A stretch of DNA of 64,000 nucleotides from positions 3,100,001 through 3,164,000 of the forward strand of contig NZ_CP089214.1 of assembly GCF_021183625.1 (NCBI RefSeq). Reading direction: 5' to 3'. Both the position numbers and the translations under genes were made by a program. The DNA comes from Nocardia asteroides. Lineage in GTDB: Bacteria > Actinomycetota > Actinomycetes > Mycobacteriales > Mycobacteriaceae. The notes under the pieces were generated by a model that was not told the origin of the DNA, did not search any database, and saw only the letters and a list, made by a program, of their open reading frames with translations. Shown piece by piece: positions 26,312 to 64,000 of the stretch; positions within the stretch are counted from its first letter, which is position 1, and each line of letters starts with the position of its first letter.

Positions 26312-27469
26312 ATGCCGAACAGGGTTCTGATCGCGGGAGCGAGTATCGCGGGGCCCGCGCTGGCGCACTGGCTGAAACGGTGGGGCGCGGAGGTCACCGT
26401 GGTCGAGCGGGCGCCCGAGCTACGGCCCGGCGGCCAGGCTGTCGACGCGCGCGGAGTGACGAAGGAGGTCATCCGGCGGATGGGGCTGGACGCGGCGGTG
26501 CGCGCGGCCCGGACCAAGACCGCGGGTGCGCACACCGTCGACGCGGACGGGAACGTGCTGGAGACCTTCAGCGCGGAGGACGACGGCGGCGATGGGTACA
26601 TCGCGGACATCGAGATCCTGCGGGGGGACTTCTCCCGCGTGCTCTACGACGCCACCCGCGCCGACGTCGAGTACCGCTTCGGCGACCGCATCGCCGAACT
26701 CACCCAGGACGCCGACGGGGTCGAGGTGACCTTCGCGAGCGGTGACCGGCGGCGCTTCGAGCTGGTGATCGGCGCGGACGGGCTGCACTCGTCGCTGCGC
26801 GCCCTGGTCTTCGGCCCGCACGAGCGGTTCGTCCACCACCTCGGGCACATGCTCGCCTTCTACAGCGTGCCCAACGAGTTCGGCCTGGACCGCTGGCTCC
26901 TCGACCACCAGGAGCCGGGCCGCTCGGCCGGGCTCCGGCCCATCCGGGACGCCGAGCAGGCCATGGCGATCTTCACCTTCGCGGCGTCCGGCGTGGCGGT
27001 CGACCACCGCGACATCTCCGCGCAGAAGGCGCTGTTGCGGGAGCGGATGGCCGGGCTCGGCTGGGAAACCGAGCGCATCCTCGCGCACCTCGACGACACG
27101 CCGGACTTCTACCTGGACCAGGTCGCCCAGGTGAAGATGGAGCACTGGTCCAGCGGCCGGGTCGCGCTGCTCGGGGACGCGGCGTTCAGCTCGTCCCCGC
27201 TCTCCGGACAGGGCACCGGACTGGCCCTGGTCGGCGCATACCTGCTCGCCGGGGAGCTGGCCGCGGCCGGCTGGGACCCGGAAGCCGGCTTCCCGGCCTA
27301 CGAGCGGCGGATGCGCCCGTTCGTCGAGGCGAACCAGGAGATGGGCCGGCTGCACGCCCGGAGCAAGGACATCCCGCCCCCGCCGGAGCCGGAGTGGGAC
27401 TTCGAGCTCATCAACCGTGCGATCAACGGCATCGAGCTGCCTGACTACGCACCGGTCAGAGCGCGATAA
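26312..27469 (+). CDS. FAD-dependent aromatic-type monooxygenase
   Basis: A 385-residue group A flavoprotein monooxygenase. N-terminal FAD motif VLIAGASIAGPALAHWL, the second motif VIGADGLHSSLR (DG motif), and FAD ribityl motif GDAAFSSSPLSGQGTGLAL. Relatives include TetX and other small-molecule hydroxylases. Substrate unknown; no resistance claim is made. ATG 26312 has an excellent AGGAGG. It stands alone, with 203 bases upstream in which I see no certain promoter, and it converges on the AlbA-type gene. Confidence 0.9.
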   Translation: MPNRVLIAGASIAGPALAHWLKRWGAEVTVVERAPELRPGGQAVDARGVTKEVIRRMGLDAAVRAARTKTAGAHTVDADGNVLETFSAEDDGGDGYIADIEILRGDFSRVLYDATRADVEYRFGDRIAELTQDADGVEVTFASGDRRRFELVIGADGLHSSLRALVFGPHERFVHHLGHMLAFYSVPNEFGLDRWLLDHQEPGRSAGLRPIRDAEQAMAIFTFAASGVAVDHRDISAQKALLRERMAGLGWETERILAHLDDTPDFYLDQVAQVKMEHWSSGRVALLGDAAFSSSPLSGQGTGLALVGAYLLAGELAAAGWDPEAGFPAYERRMRPFVEANQEMGRLHARSKDIPPPPEPEWDFELINRAINGIELPDYAPVRAR

Positions 27470-27488
27470 GTACCATGCGCTGCAGCGC

Positions 27489-27516
27489 CTTTCTGCGCTG
27501 GATCGACTGCAGAAAG
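27489..27516. terminator. Possible terminator hairpin between convergent genes
   Basis: CTTTCTGC (27489-27496) and GCAGAAAG (27509-27516) are perfectly complementary with a 12-base loop. A separate palindrome GCGCTGCAGCGC lies just before it (27477-27488), and a third copy of CTTTCTGC is at 27586-27593. All are in the 126-base gap between the stops of the monooxygenase (plus) and the AlbA-type gene (minus). Confidence 0.5.
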
Positions 27517-27595
27517 AAGCAGAAACAAGTTCACCCGCCCTGCTCCCCACATAGGGCCCTGACCAGTGCTGATGTACGAGCGTTCCTTTCTGCAT

Positions 27596-29251
27596 TCAAG
27601 TAACGAGTCGCCACCGGGAATCCCGCCGAGAACCGGCGTTCTCGATGCGCCCCGCTCGTCGCAGCCGGGTCAGCAGCGTGCTCACCTTCCGGTACTTCTC
27701 CTCCGGATCGAGCGCGTCGCTGAACTTGCCGAGGAGAAATGCGTCGATCTCGGTCCTGGTGGCCTCCCCGAACTGCGCCAGATACTCGGTGAGCAGCCTT
27801 TCGTAGTGTTCGTTGTCCAAAGCCCGGGTTCGGATGTAGTCGGCTTTGGCGTCGGTCGCTGTGGCTACGGCCGCACTCACGTGCAGGTGCGGTCGGCGCC
27901 CTTCGATCAGCTTCTGCTTTCGGAGGCGTTTGGCCGCTTCGTCAGGAATCGGCAGATTCTTCTGCACACGATCGAGAGCCAGAATGTCGTCCAGACGCAG
28001 ATCGGTACGAACCATGAGCAGTCGTGAGTATCCCTCGTCGATGACCGCCCCGGGGATCGACAATTTCACCTCACCGGGGTCGGCCAGGTCATAGTCCGGC
28101 AAGGGCAGAAAGCGGCGGACCTGATCCTGCACCATGCGGTGGATGCCGTAGCCCATCTGATCTATGAGGTTCAGCTGGGTCATCGCCTCTACCAGAAAAG
28201 GGTTGCGGTAGCTGCGAGGCATCCTGCCGTGCAGGACGTACTCGTCGGGTGCGCCGTCGAAAAACTCTCCGACGCTGATGAATTCGAGCCGATCGACGCG
28301 TTCGACGACAATGATCCGAGAGTTTCGGCGGTAGTCCTGGTGAGCGATGCAGTTGTAGAAGGCTTCGAGAATACTGCGCTCGTCATACTTGCTGATCTCG
28401 CGGTAGATCAACTCGTCCGGGGGAAGCAATCTGATCTGCACATTCCGAATCCGCTTGGACAGAGCCGTCGCGGTGAGCAAGAAAGGCAGATGAAAATGCT
28501 CGTATGCCTGCTCCGGACCAACGAGACTCCAGGTGAGTTGCGCGGGATGGGGGCTCAGCAGATGGCGAGCACGATCAGCGCCGAGGAGGAGCAGGCATGC
28601 ACGGGTGATACGGCCGTTCCGAGTCAACTTTGCGCGGTCCAGGAAGGTCGTGTCATCCCACGATTCGACCTCACGCGCCGGGATGCGAGCATCCCGCCGT
28701 TCCGCGAATCCCTGTCGAGCGCGGGCGAGGGCTACCGGATCGAGATCGCCGAGCGTTGCCTCCGGGACAACACCAGCAGTCCAGTCCGTCTCGGCCGACT
28801 GTGCGCGGATCGCATCGAGCTTGGTGTCGGAGAGAGGTTCGAGGCTCTCGCCGGCTCGTGCCCAGCAGTGCCCCTTCCAAGGAATCGGGATGCTGCGGGG
28901 CGCTGCCGGGATCTCGAGCAGGACCACCATGCGGCCGTCGCGATCGAGCTGATGTATCTGCCGCAAGCTGAGGCGGTGCCCGGTCGACTGCTGAATCTCC
29001 CGCTTCAATGCCTGCTGCTGCCCCAGGGAGGACAAGTGGCGCGTGCCGACGATCTGACCGTCGTCGGCGACTCCGAACACCAACCATCCCGCATCGACGC
29101 CACGCAGATTCGCTTCATTGCTCAGCGCAGAGACGTACTTGCCGGTCTTGTTCGTGTCGAACTGATCGCGAGCGGTCTTGAATTCGACAACTTCGCTCTC
29201 ACGTCCGGCGATGAGCCGATCGAGTAGGTCCGCGAGCTCATCGGGCGCCAT
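27596..29251 (-). CDS. AlbA/Schlafen-domain ATP-binding protein
   Basis: A 551-residue protein. Residues about 10-120 form an AlbA_2/Schlafen-like domain (ESEVVEFKTARDQ, GWLVFGVADDGQIVG). The middle holds the ATP-binding HATPase-like region typical of these proteins, FYNCIAHQDYRRNSRIIV and FDGAPDEYVLHGRMPRSYRN. The C-terminus has winged-helix-like segments (about 440-551). Proteins of this build are scattered accessory genes, some regulatory and some linked to phage defence; the role here is unknown. Local GC is low (32 of 60 bases at 28321-28380), pointing to transfer. No clear ribosome site precedes ATG 29251. Confidence 0.8.
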   Translation of the reverse strand: MAPDELADLLDRLIAGRESEVVEFKTARDQFDTNKTGKYVSALSNEANLRGVDAGWLVFGVADDGQIVGTRHLSSLGQQQALKREIQQSTGHRLSLRQIHQLDRDGRMVVLLEIPAAPRSIPIPWKGHCWARAGESLEPLSDTKLDAIRAQSAETDWTAGVVPEATLGDLDPVALARARQGFAERRDARIPAREVESWDDTTFLDRAKLTRNGRITRACLLLLGADRARHLLSPHPAQLTWSLVGPEQAYEHFHLPFLLTATALSKRIRNVQIRLLPPDELIYREISKYDERSILEAFYNCIAHQDYRRNSRIIVVERVDRLEFISVGEFFDGAPDEYVLHGRMPRSYRNPFLVEAMTQLNLIDQMGYGIHRMVQDQVRRFLPLPDYDLADPGEVKLSIPGAVIDEGYSRLLMVRTDLRLDDILALDRVQKNLPIPDEAAKRLRKQKLIEGRRPHLHVSAAVATATDAKADYIRTRALDNEHYERLLTEYLAQFGEATRTEIDAFLLGKFSDALDPEEKYRKVSTLLTRLRRAGRIENAGSRRDSRWRLVT

Positions 29252-29305
29252 GAGGACCAGAGCTTAGCCGTGACCCCGGAAATCCCCATGGGGCACGAAC
29301 CCATC

Positions 29306-30052
<747 letters not shown>

Positions 30053-30058
<6 letters not shown>

Positions 30059-30631
30059 GATGGCGATTCCAAGATCCTCGAAGCGACCCGCAGGCGCCTC
30101 ACCGGGAAGCAAGCCGAAACGGTCGAGAAGCTCACGACATCGGCCATGACGGTACTCGCGCGCGAGGGTTTCGCCGGGATGACCATCCGTATGGTAGCGG
30201 CAGGCGCGGGGGTCGGGACGGCCACCGCCTACACCTATTTCTCCTCCAAGGAGCACCTGGTCGCCGAGATATTCTGGCGCCGCCTGCGCAGTTCGCCCTC
30301 GCCGGTGAGCGACGACGCCGACCCCGTGGTGCGGGTGCTCGCCGAACTCCGCAATATCGCCCTGCTGGTCGCGGACGAGCCGGAATTCTCCGGCGCGGTC
30401 ACCAGCGCGCTGCTCGGGCGCGACCCGGACGTGCAGCACCTGCGGCTCCGCATCGGCGTCGAGATCCGCAACCGGCTCACCGGCGCGCTCGCCCCGAACG
30501 CGGACACCGGGATCGTGGAATCGCTGGAGCTGCTCTATGCCGGTGCCCTGGTGCGCGCCGGAATGGGGTACGAATCGTATTCCGAGATCGCCGAGCGCAT
30601 CGAGCGCTCCGCCAAGCTCATCCTGCGCTGA
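30053..30631 (+). CDS. TetR-family transcriptional regulator
   Basis: A 192-residue regulator. The N-terminal helix-turn-helix is at about residues 20-65 (TSAMTVLAREGFAGMTIRMVAAGAGVGTATAYTYFSSKEHL, the usual TetR signature with G-x-T-x-x-x-I and A-YTYFSSKE). The C-terminal ligand domain is variable. I start it at ATG 30053 rather than GTG 30029 because the promoter predicts transcription starting near 30052. Its own promoter carries the TCCAGACA-NN-TGTCC operator shared with the sterol P450 locus 15 to 25 kb away, so I predict it represses those operons and itself. It is followed 11 bases later by a deazaflavin-type oxidoreductase. Confidence 0.9.
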
Positions 30632-30642
30632 AAAGGACGTCC

Positions 30643-31113
30643 ATGGACAAGCCCCGCCTGCTCGACTCCGCCCTGGTCGGGACGATCATGAAGTACGGAT
30701 CGCGGGCCAATACCTGGATCTACCGCCGCACCAACGGCAAGGTCGGCGGCAGCTGGCGGGTCGGGGCCGGCTTCCGCAAGCCGGTGCCGACGCTGCTGCT
30801 CGAGCACACCGGGCGGAAGTCGGGCAAGACGTTCACCGCGCCGCTGCTCTACATCACCGACGGCGCCGACATCGTGGTGGTCGGGTCGCAGGGCGGGAAG
30901 GCGGACCACCCGCAGTGGTACCTGAACCTGCTCGCGCACCCGCAGGCGCACGTGCAGATCGGCGGTGAGCACAGGGCCGTCGTCGCGCGCGAGGCCGACG
31001 ATGCCGAGCGGGAGCGGCTGTGGCCGCGGCTGGTCGAGGCGTATGCGGATTTCGACACGTACCAGTCCTGGACGCAGCGGCGGATTCCGGTCGTGCTGCT
31101 CAGCCCGGCCTGA
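30643..31113 (+). CDS. Deazaflavin (F420)-dependent nitroreductase-family protein
   Basis: A 156-residue protein of the Ddn/FDOR-A (DUF385) family: KPVPTLLLEHTGRKSGKTFTAPLLYI and VVVGSQGGKADHPQWYLNLLAHP (quoted in pieces) are the diagnostic F420-binding segments. Members use reduced F420 to reduce quinones or related compounds at the membrane. It is 11 bases after the TetR gene and probably co-transcribed, making it a candidate target or sensor-linked enzyme of that regulator. ATG 30643 has AAGGA ahead; the longer open frame upstream lies within tetR. Confidence 0.9.
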   Translation: MDKPRLLDSALVGTIMKYGSRANTWIYRRTNGKVGGSWRVGAGFRKPVPTLLLEHTGRKSGKTFTAPLLYITDGADIVVVGSQGGKADHPQWYLNLLAHPQAHVQIGGEHRAVVAREADDAERERLWPRLVEAYADFDTYQSWTQRRIPVVLLSPA

Positions 31114-31173
31114 TTTGGCTCGAGCCGAGCCGAGGGGTTGGCCGGGGGCGCGGGCAGGCGGCACGGTGGAGTG

Positions 31174-32154
31174 ATGCTGCCCGTGCTGGATCTCGCCGCC
31201 GACCCGGCCACGCTGCGCCCCGCCCTGCGCGAGGCCGCGCATTCGGCGGGGTTCTTCTACCTGGTCGGGCACGGGGTGCCGGAGGCCGAGATCAGCGGGA
31301 TCCTCGCGCTTGCCCGCGAGTTCTTCGCGCTGCCCGCTGCGGCGAAGGCCGAGATCAGCCAGTTGGAGAGCCCGCAGTTCCGCGGGTATTCGCGGCTCGG
31401 AGGTGAGCTCACCAACGGCTCCGTGGACTGGCGGGAGCAGGTCGATATCGGCCCCGAGCGGCCGGTGATTCCCGGCGTCGACGGGTACCTGCGGTTGCAG
31501 GGGCCGAACCTGTGGCCGTCCGCGCTGCCCGCCTTCCGGCCCGCGTTCGAGCGGTGGGATGCGCTGCTCTCCGCGGTCGGGCTGCGGTTGCTGCGGCACT
31601 GGTCGGTGTCGCTCGGCGCCGCCGCATCGCACTTCGACGCCGCGTTCGCCCGCGATCCGGCTACCCTGATCAAGGTGGTGCGCTACCCGGGCAGCGCGGA
31701 AAATCCGCAGGGTGTCGGGGCGCACAAGGACTCCGGCGTCCTGACGCTCCTGCTGGTCGAGCCCGGTTCGCGCGGTTTGCAGGTCGAGGGCGAGGACGGG
31801 AGCTGGATCGACGCCGACCCGCTCCCCGGCGCCTTCATCGTCAATATCGGCGAACTGCTCGAAGTCGCCACCGGCGGATACCTGCGCGCCACCCGCCACC
31901 GCGCGCTCGCCCCCGCCCCCGGCACCGACCGCATCTCCATCCCGTACTTCCTGAACCCGGTGCTCGACGCGCGGATTCCGGTGATCACGCTGCCACCTGA
32001 ACTCGCCGCGCGCTCCCGCGGGGTGGAGGCCGATCCGGCGAATCCGATCTTCGATACGTATGGGGCGAACGCTTGGAAGTCGCGGACACGTGCGCATCCT
32101 GATGTTGCGCTGCGGCATCACGGGATCAGGCCCCCTGGGCCCGGAAGCAAATAG
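31174..32154 (+). CDS. 2-oxoglutarate/Fe(II) oxygenase, isopenicillin N synthase-like
   Basis: A protein of about 326 residues of the 2OG-Fe(II) oxygenase family. The N-terminal DIOX_N region contains AGFFYLVGHGVPE; the iron ligands are His and Asp of GAHKDSG and the later His of ATRHRAL; the 2-oxoglutarate-binding Arg-x-Ser is in DRISIPYF. The substrate is unknown. GTG 31171 directly precedes ATG 31174 and either could be used; neither has an ideally spaced ribosome site. It lies 60 bases after the Ddn-like gene and just before a toxin-antitoxin-type pair. Confidence 0.88.
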   Translation: MLPVLDLAADPATLRPALREAAHSAGFFYLVGHGVPEAEISGILALAREFFALPAAAKAEISQLESPQFRGYSRLGGELTNGSVDWREQVDIGPERPVIPGVDGYLRLQGPNLWPSALPAFRPAFERWDALLSAVGLRLLRHWSVSLGAAASHFDAAFARDPATLIKVVRYPGSAENPQGVGAHKDSGVLTLLLVEPGSRGLQVEGEDGSWIDADPLPGAFIVNIGELLEVATGGYLRATRHRALAPAPGTDRISIPYFLNPVLDARIPVITLPPELAARSRGVEADPANPIFDTYGANAWKSRTRAHPDVALRHHGIRPPGPGSK

Positions 32155-32155
32155 G

Positions 32156-32185
32156 TTTCCATCTACCAGTATCGCCGGTGATACT
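32156..32185 (+). promoter_or_regulatory. Promoter and palindromic operator of the HicAB-like pair
   Basis: AGTATCGCCGGTGATACT (32168-32185) is palindromic at 16 of 18 positions. Its right arm GATACT would serve as the -10, with TTTCCA (32156-32161) 18 bases upstream as a weak -35. A palindrome over the -10 in front of a toxin gene is the standard arrangement for autorepression by a DNA-binding antitoxin. Confidence 0.6.
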
Positions 32186-32223
32186 ATCGACGCATTGCCA
32201 AGGCCGAGAAGGTTCTCGCGAGA

Positions 32224-32460
32224 ATGCGTGAATCACCCACCAACATCAGCTATTCGGAGCTCTATCTCGTGTGCTGCGCGTACTTCGGGGCGCCGCGGCG
32301 GAAGGGAACCAGTCATGCGGTGTTCCGGATGCCGTGGCCGGGCGATCCGCGCGTCGATATCCAGCGGGGCCCGGATGGTGGCGCCAAGGTCTACCAGGTG
32401 AAACAAGCTGTCGCGGCGATCGACCAACTGCTGCGGCTGGGATCGGAAGACGGTGACTGA
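32224..32460 (+). CDS. hicA: HicA-like toxin
   Basis: A protein of 78 or more residues with the double-stranded-RNA-binding-like HicA pattern: GTSHAVFRMPWPGDPRVDIQ holds the catalytic-type His and is followed by VYQVKQAVAAIDQLL. HicA toxins cut mRNA. The first ATG is 32224, but the frame is open back to 32182 and the upstream translation IAKAEKVLARM resembles the N-terminus I remember for this subgroup. Translation may therefore begin at ATT 32194 (an unusual codon), giving 88 residues. Its end overlaps the HicB-like gene. Confidence 0.75.
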   Translation: MRESPTNISYSELYLVCCAYFGAPRRKGTSHAVFRMPWPGDPRVDIQRGPDGGAKVYQVKQAVAAIDQLLRLGSEDGD

Positions 32461-32800
32461 CATGGCTGACCTGCCCGACCACACCCACTACGCCTACCGC
32501 GTGCTGTGGTCCGCCGACGACGCTGAGTTCGTCGGCCTGTGCGCGGAGCTGCCCTCGCTCTCATGGCTCGCCGCCACTCAGGAGGAGGCGCTCGCCGGCA
32601 TCCGCGACCTGGTGCTGGACACCGTGGCGGACCTCGCTTCGAACGGTGAACCGGTGCCGCACCCGCTGGCGGAGCGGAAGTACAGCGGGAAGTTCATGGT
32701 CCGCGTCTCGGCCGAACTGCACGCGCGGCTGGTGCGCGAAGCGGCCGAGATGAACGTCTCGCTCAATCAGCTGGCGGGCCAGCGGCTCGCGGCGAGCTGA
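32453..32800 (+). CDS. hicB: HicB-like antitoxin
   Basis: A 115-residue protein with the HicB partial RNase H-like fold (YRVLWSADDAEFVGLCAELPSLSWLAATQEEALAGI, quoted in part) and a C-terminal ribbon-helix-helix DNA-binding tail (GKFMVRVSAELHARLVREAAEMNVSLNQL, quoted in part). GTG 32453 overlaps the HicA-like stop by eight bases and has GGAAG ahead; ATG 32462 is the alternative. It probably neutralises the HicA-like protein and represses the palindrome at 32168-32185. Confidence 0.85.
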   Translation: MTDMADLPDHTHYAYRVLWSADDAEFVGLCAELPSLSWLAATQEEALAGIRDLVLDTVADLASNGEPVPHPLAERKYSGKFMVRVSAELHARLVREAAEMNVSLNQLAGQRLAAS

Positions 32801-32847
32801 CTCACCGTCGTTGTCATGGCGCGAGTGAGCGTGCGGAGAACGGGTAG

Positions 32848-33363
32848 GTGCTGGTGGTGCAGACCTTTCTGCCCTACGCCGACTTCACCGCGACCGCCCG
32901 CGTGCTGGATCTGAAGCGGCTGGGGAAGCAGCGGGTGGAGGGGATTCAGGTGGTGCGGGCGCTGACGGTGCCCGGCTACGGGTGGCGGCATCATCCGGCG
33001 GCGGCGATGTGGGCGGGGTACGAGGAGGCGCTGGTCCGGTACGGGCTGGAGGTGTGCGCGGCGTGGGTGGAGCTGGGGCACGCGGACAGTTGTGCGGCGA
33101 CGATGGTGCGAGATCTGGCGGCGGGGACCGGGATTGCTGTGCCGCGGACGCAGGGGGAGCTGGCGGTGGCGGGCGAGTTGCCGCCGTGGCTCGGGGATGC
33201 GGCGTTTCATCGGAGTCATCAGGCGGCGCTGGTGCACAAGGATCCGGAGTTCTACCGGGTGCACTTTCCAGAGGTGCCGGAGGACCTGCCCTACGTGTGG
33301 CCGGGGTCGGATCGGCCGCGCAGGGTGCCGGTGAGCGCATCCGCGGCCGACGCGAAGGCTTAG
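32848..33363 (+). CDS. MSMEG_6728-family protein (pyrimidine-dimer glycosylase-like)
   Basis: A 171-residue protein that begins VLVVQTFLPYADFTATARVLDLKRLGKQRVEG (quoted for its DxKRLGKQRxE core), the signature of the MSMEG_6728 group related to the phage T4 endonuclease V/pyrimidine-dimer glycosylase fold. HHPAAAMWAGYEEAL is also typical. DNA repair activity is suggested by the fold but not shown. GTG 32848 is preceded by GGAG at about ten bases. It converges on the NRPS gene, with hairpins in the 141-base gap. Confidence 0.82.
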   Translation: MLVVQTFLPYADFTATARVLDLKRLGKQRVEGIQVVRALTVPGYGWRHHPAAAMWAGYEEALVRYGLEVCAAWVELGHADSCAATMVRDLAAGTGIAVPRTQGELAVAGELPPWLGDAAFHRSHQAALVHKDPEFYRVHFPEVPEDLPYVWPGSDRPRRVPVSASAADAKA

Positions 33364-33372
33364 TCGCTGTGT

Positions 33373-33394
33373 GGCGGCCCCGCCCGAGGCCGCC
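33373..33394. terminator. Hairpin after the MSMEG_6728-family gene
   Basis: GGCGGCC (33373-33379) pairs with GGCCGCC (33388-33394) around an eight-base loop, ten bases after the stop at 33363. It is probably a terminator for the plus-strand gene. Confidence 0.5.
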
Positions 33395-33469
33395 GGGGGG
33401 CACACGCCGCTGCCGCGCGCGAGAGCGAAGAGAGATCCGGGCCGCGATCCGCGATCCGGGCGTGCGGGC

Positions 33470-33500
33470 CCTGCGGCCCCGTGCGAGACGGGGCCGCAGG
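33470..33500. terminator. Strong hairpin terminator at the 3' end of the NRPS gene
   Basis: CCTGCGGCCCCGT (33470-33482) and ACGGGGCCGCAGG (33488-33500) form a perfect 13-bp stem with a five-base loop, four bases beyond the NRPS stop (33505-33507, minus strand). The symmetry lets it work for both converging transcripts. It marks the end of the NRPS transcription unit, so the truncated last domain is a real gene end. Confidence 0.8.
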
Positions 33501-33504
33501 CGGA

Positions 33505-64000
<30,496 letters not shown>

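Noticed and set aside
27477..27593. Repeated CTTTCTGC/GCAGAAAG motifs as an attachment site
   Set aside because: There is no integrase or flanking tRNA and the copies are very short; a terminator between convergent genes explains them better.
33364..33504. A frameshifted remainder of the last A domain (would explain the truncation)
   Set aside because: Only 141 bases separate the NRPS stop from the convergent gene, and they hold two hairpins and no A-domain motifs in any frame.

Overview
High-GC actinobacterial DNA. Gene content (MCE protein, CYP51, CYP123-like and CYP125-like P450s, F420-type enzymes, WXG100 protein, a giant NRPS) points to a mycolate-containing actinomycete such as Nocardia or Rhodococcus. 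The genus is an inference; there is no rRNA or other marker. No RNA genes, insertion sequences or CRISPR arrays were seen, and no gene-free gap exceeds 300 bases.

Layout. 1-2564: end of an APH-family kinase gene, glutamate decarboxylase, and a small toxin/antitoxin-like pair. 2610-20510: a sterol/steroid-type oxidation locus. An orphan MCE gene and an SDR run left; CYP51 runs right from the same promoter region. An eight-gene leftward operon (CYP123-like P450, SDR, 3Fe-4S ferredoxin, SnoaL-like, unknown, FadD19-like CoA ligase, DapB-like reductase, CYP125-like P450) diverges from a rightward operon (aldehyde dehydrogenase, SDR, 3-HIBADH-like, CMD-like, KstD-like flavoprotein, LLM-type F420 enzyme). 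The core order matches, from memory, M. tuberculosis Rv0763c-Rv0771. 20510-23511: GT4 glycosyltransferase, methyltransferase and alpha/alpha-toroid protein with overlapping ends. 23651-26108: WXG100 protein, a WXG-type protein with a lysozyme/SLT-like C-terminus, and a membrane-anchored partner. 26312-33363: FAD monooxygenase, AlbA/Schlafen-type ATPase, methyltransferase, TetR regulator, deazaflavin oxidoreductase, 2OG oxygenase, HicAB-like pair, MSMEG_6728-type protein. 33505-64000: the 3' 30.5 kb of one leftward NRPS gene that runs off the right edge.

Regulation. CYP51, the CYP123 operon and the TetR gene each have a -35 (TTGnnn), a 17-bp spacer and a -10 whose last T is the first T of TCCAGACA-NN-TGTCC. 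This predicts one TetR regulon spread over 25 kb, with autoregulation of a leaderless tetR mRNA. A KstR-like core (AGAACGTGTTCT) lies upstream of the aldehyde dehydrogenase gene.

NRPS. Visible order: C-A-T, C-A-T, C-A-T, C-A-T-E, C-A-T, C-A-T, C-A-T, C-A-T-E*, C-A(fragment). Four A domains carry a Ser-type code and one a Thr code. The second E domain has lost its catalytic His and Glu. The protein ends in a decayed A fragment with no T or TE domain, so epimerisation at residue 8 and product release both need explaining.
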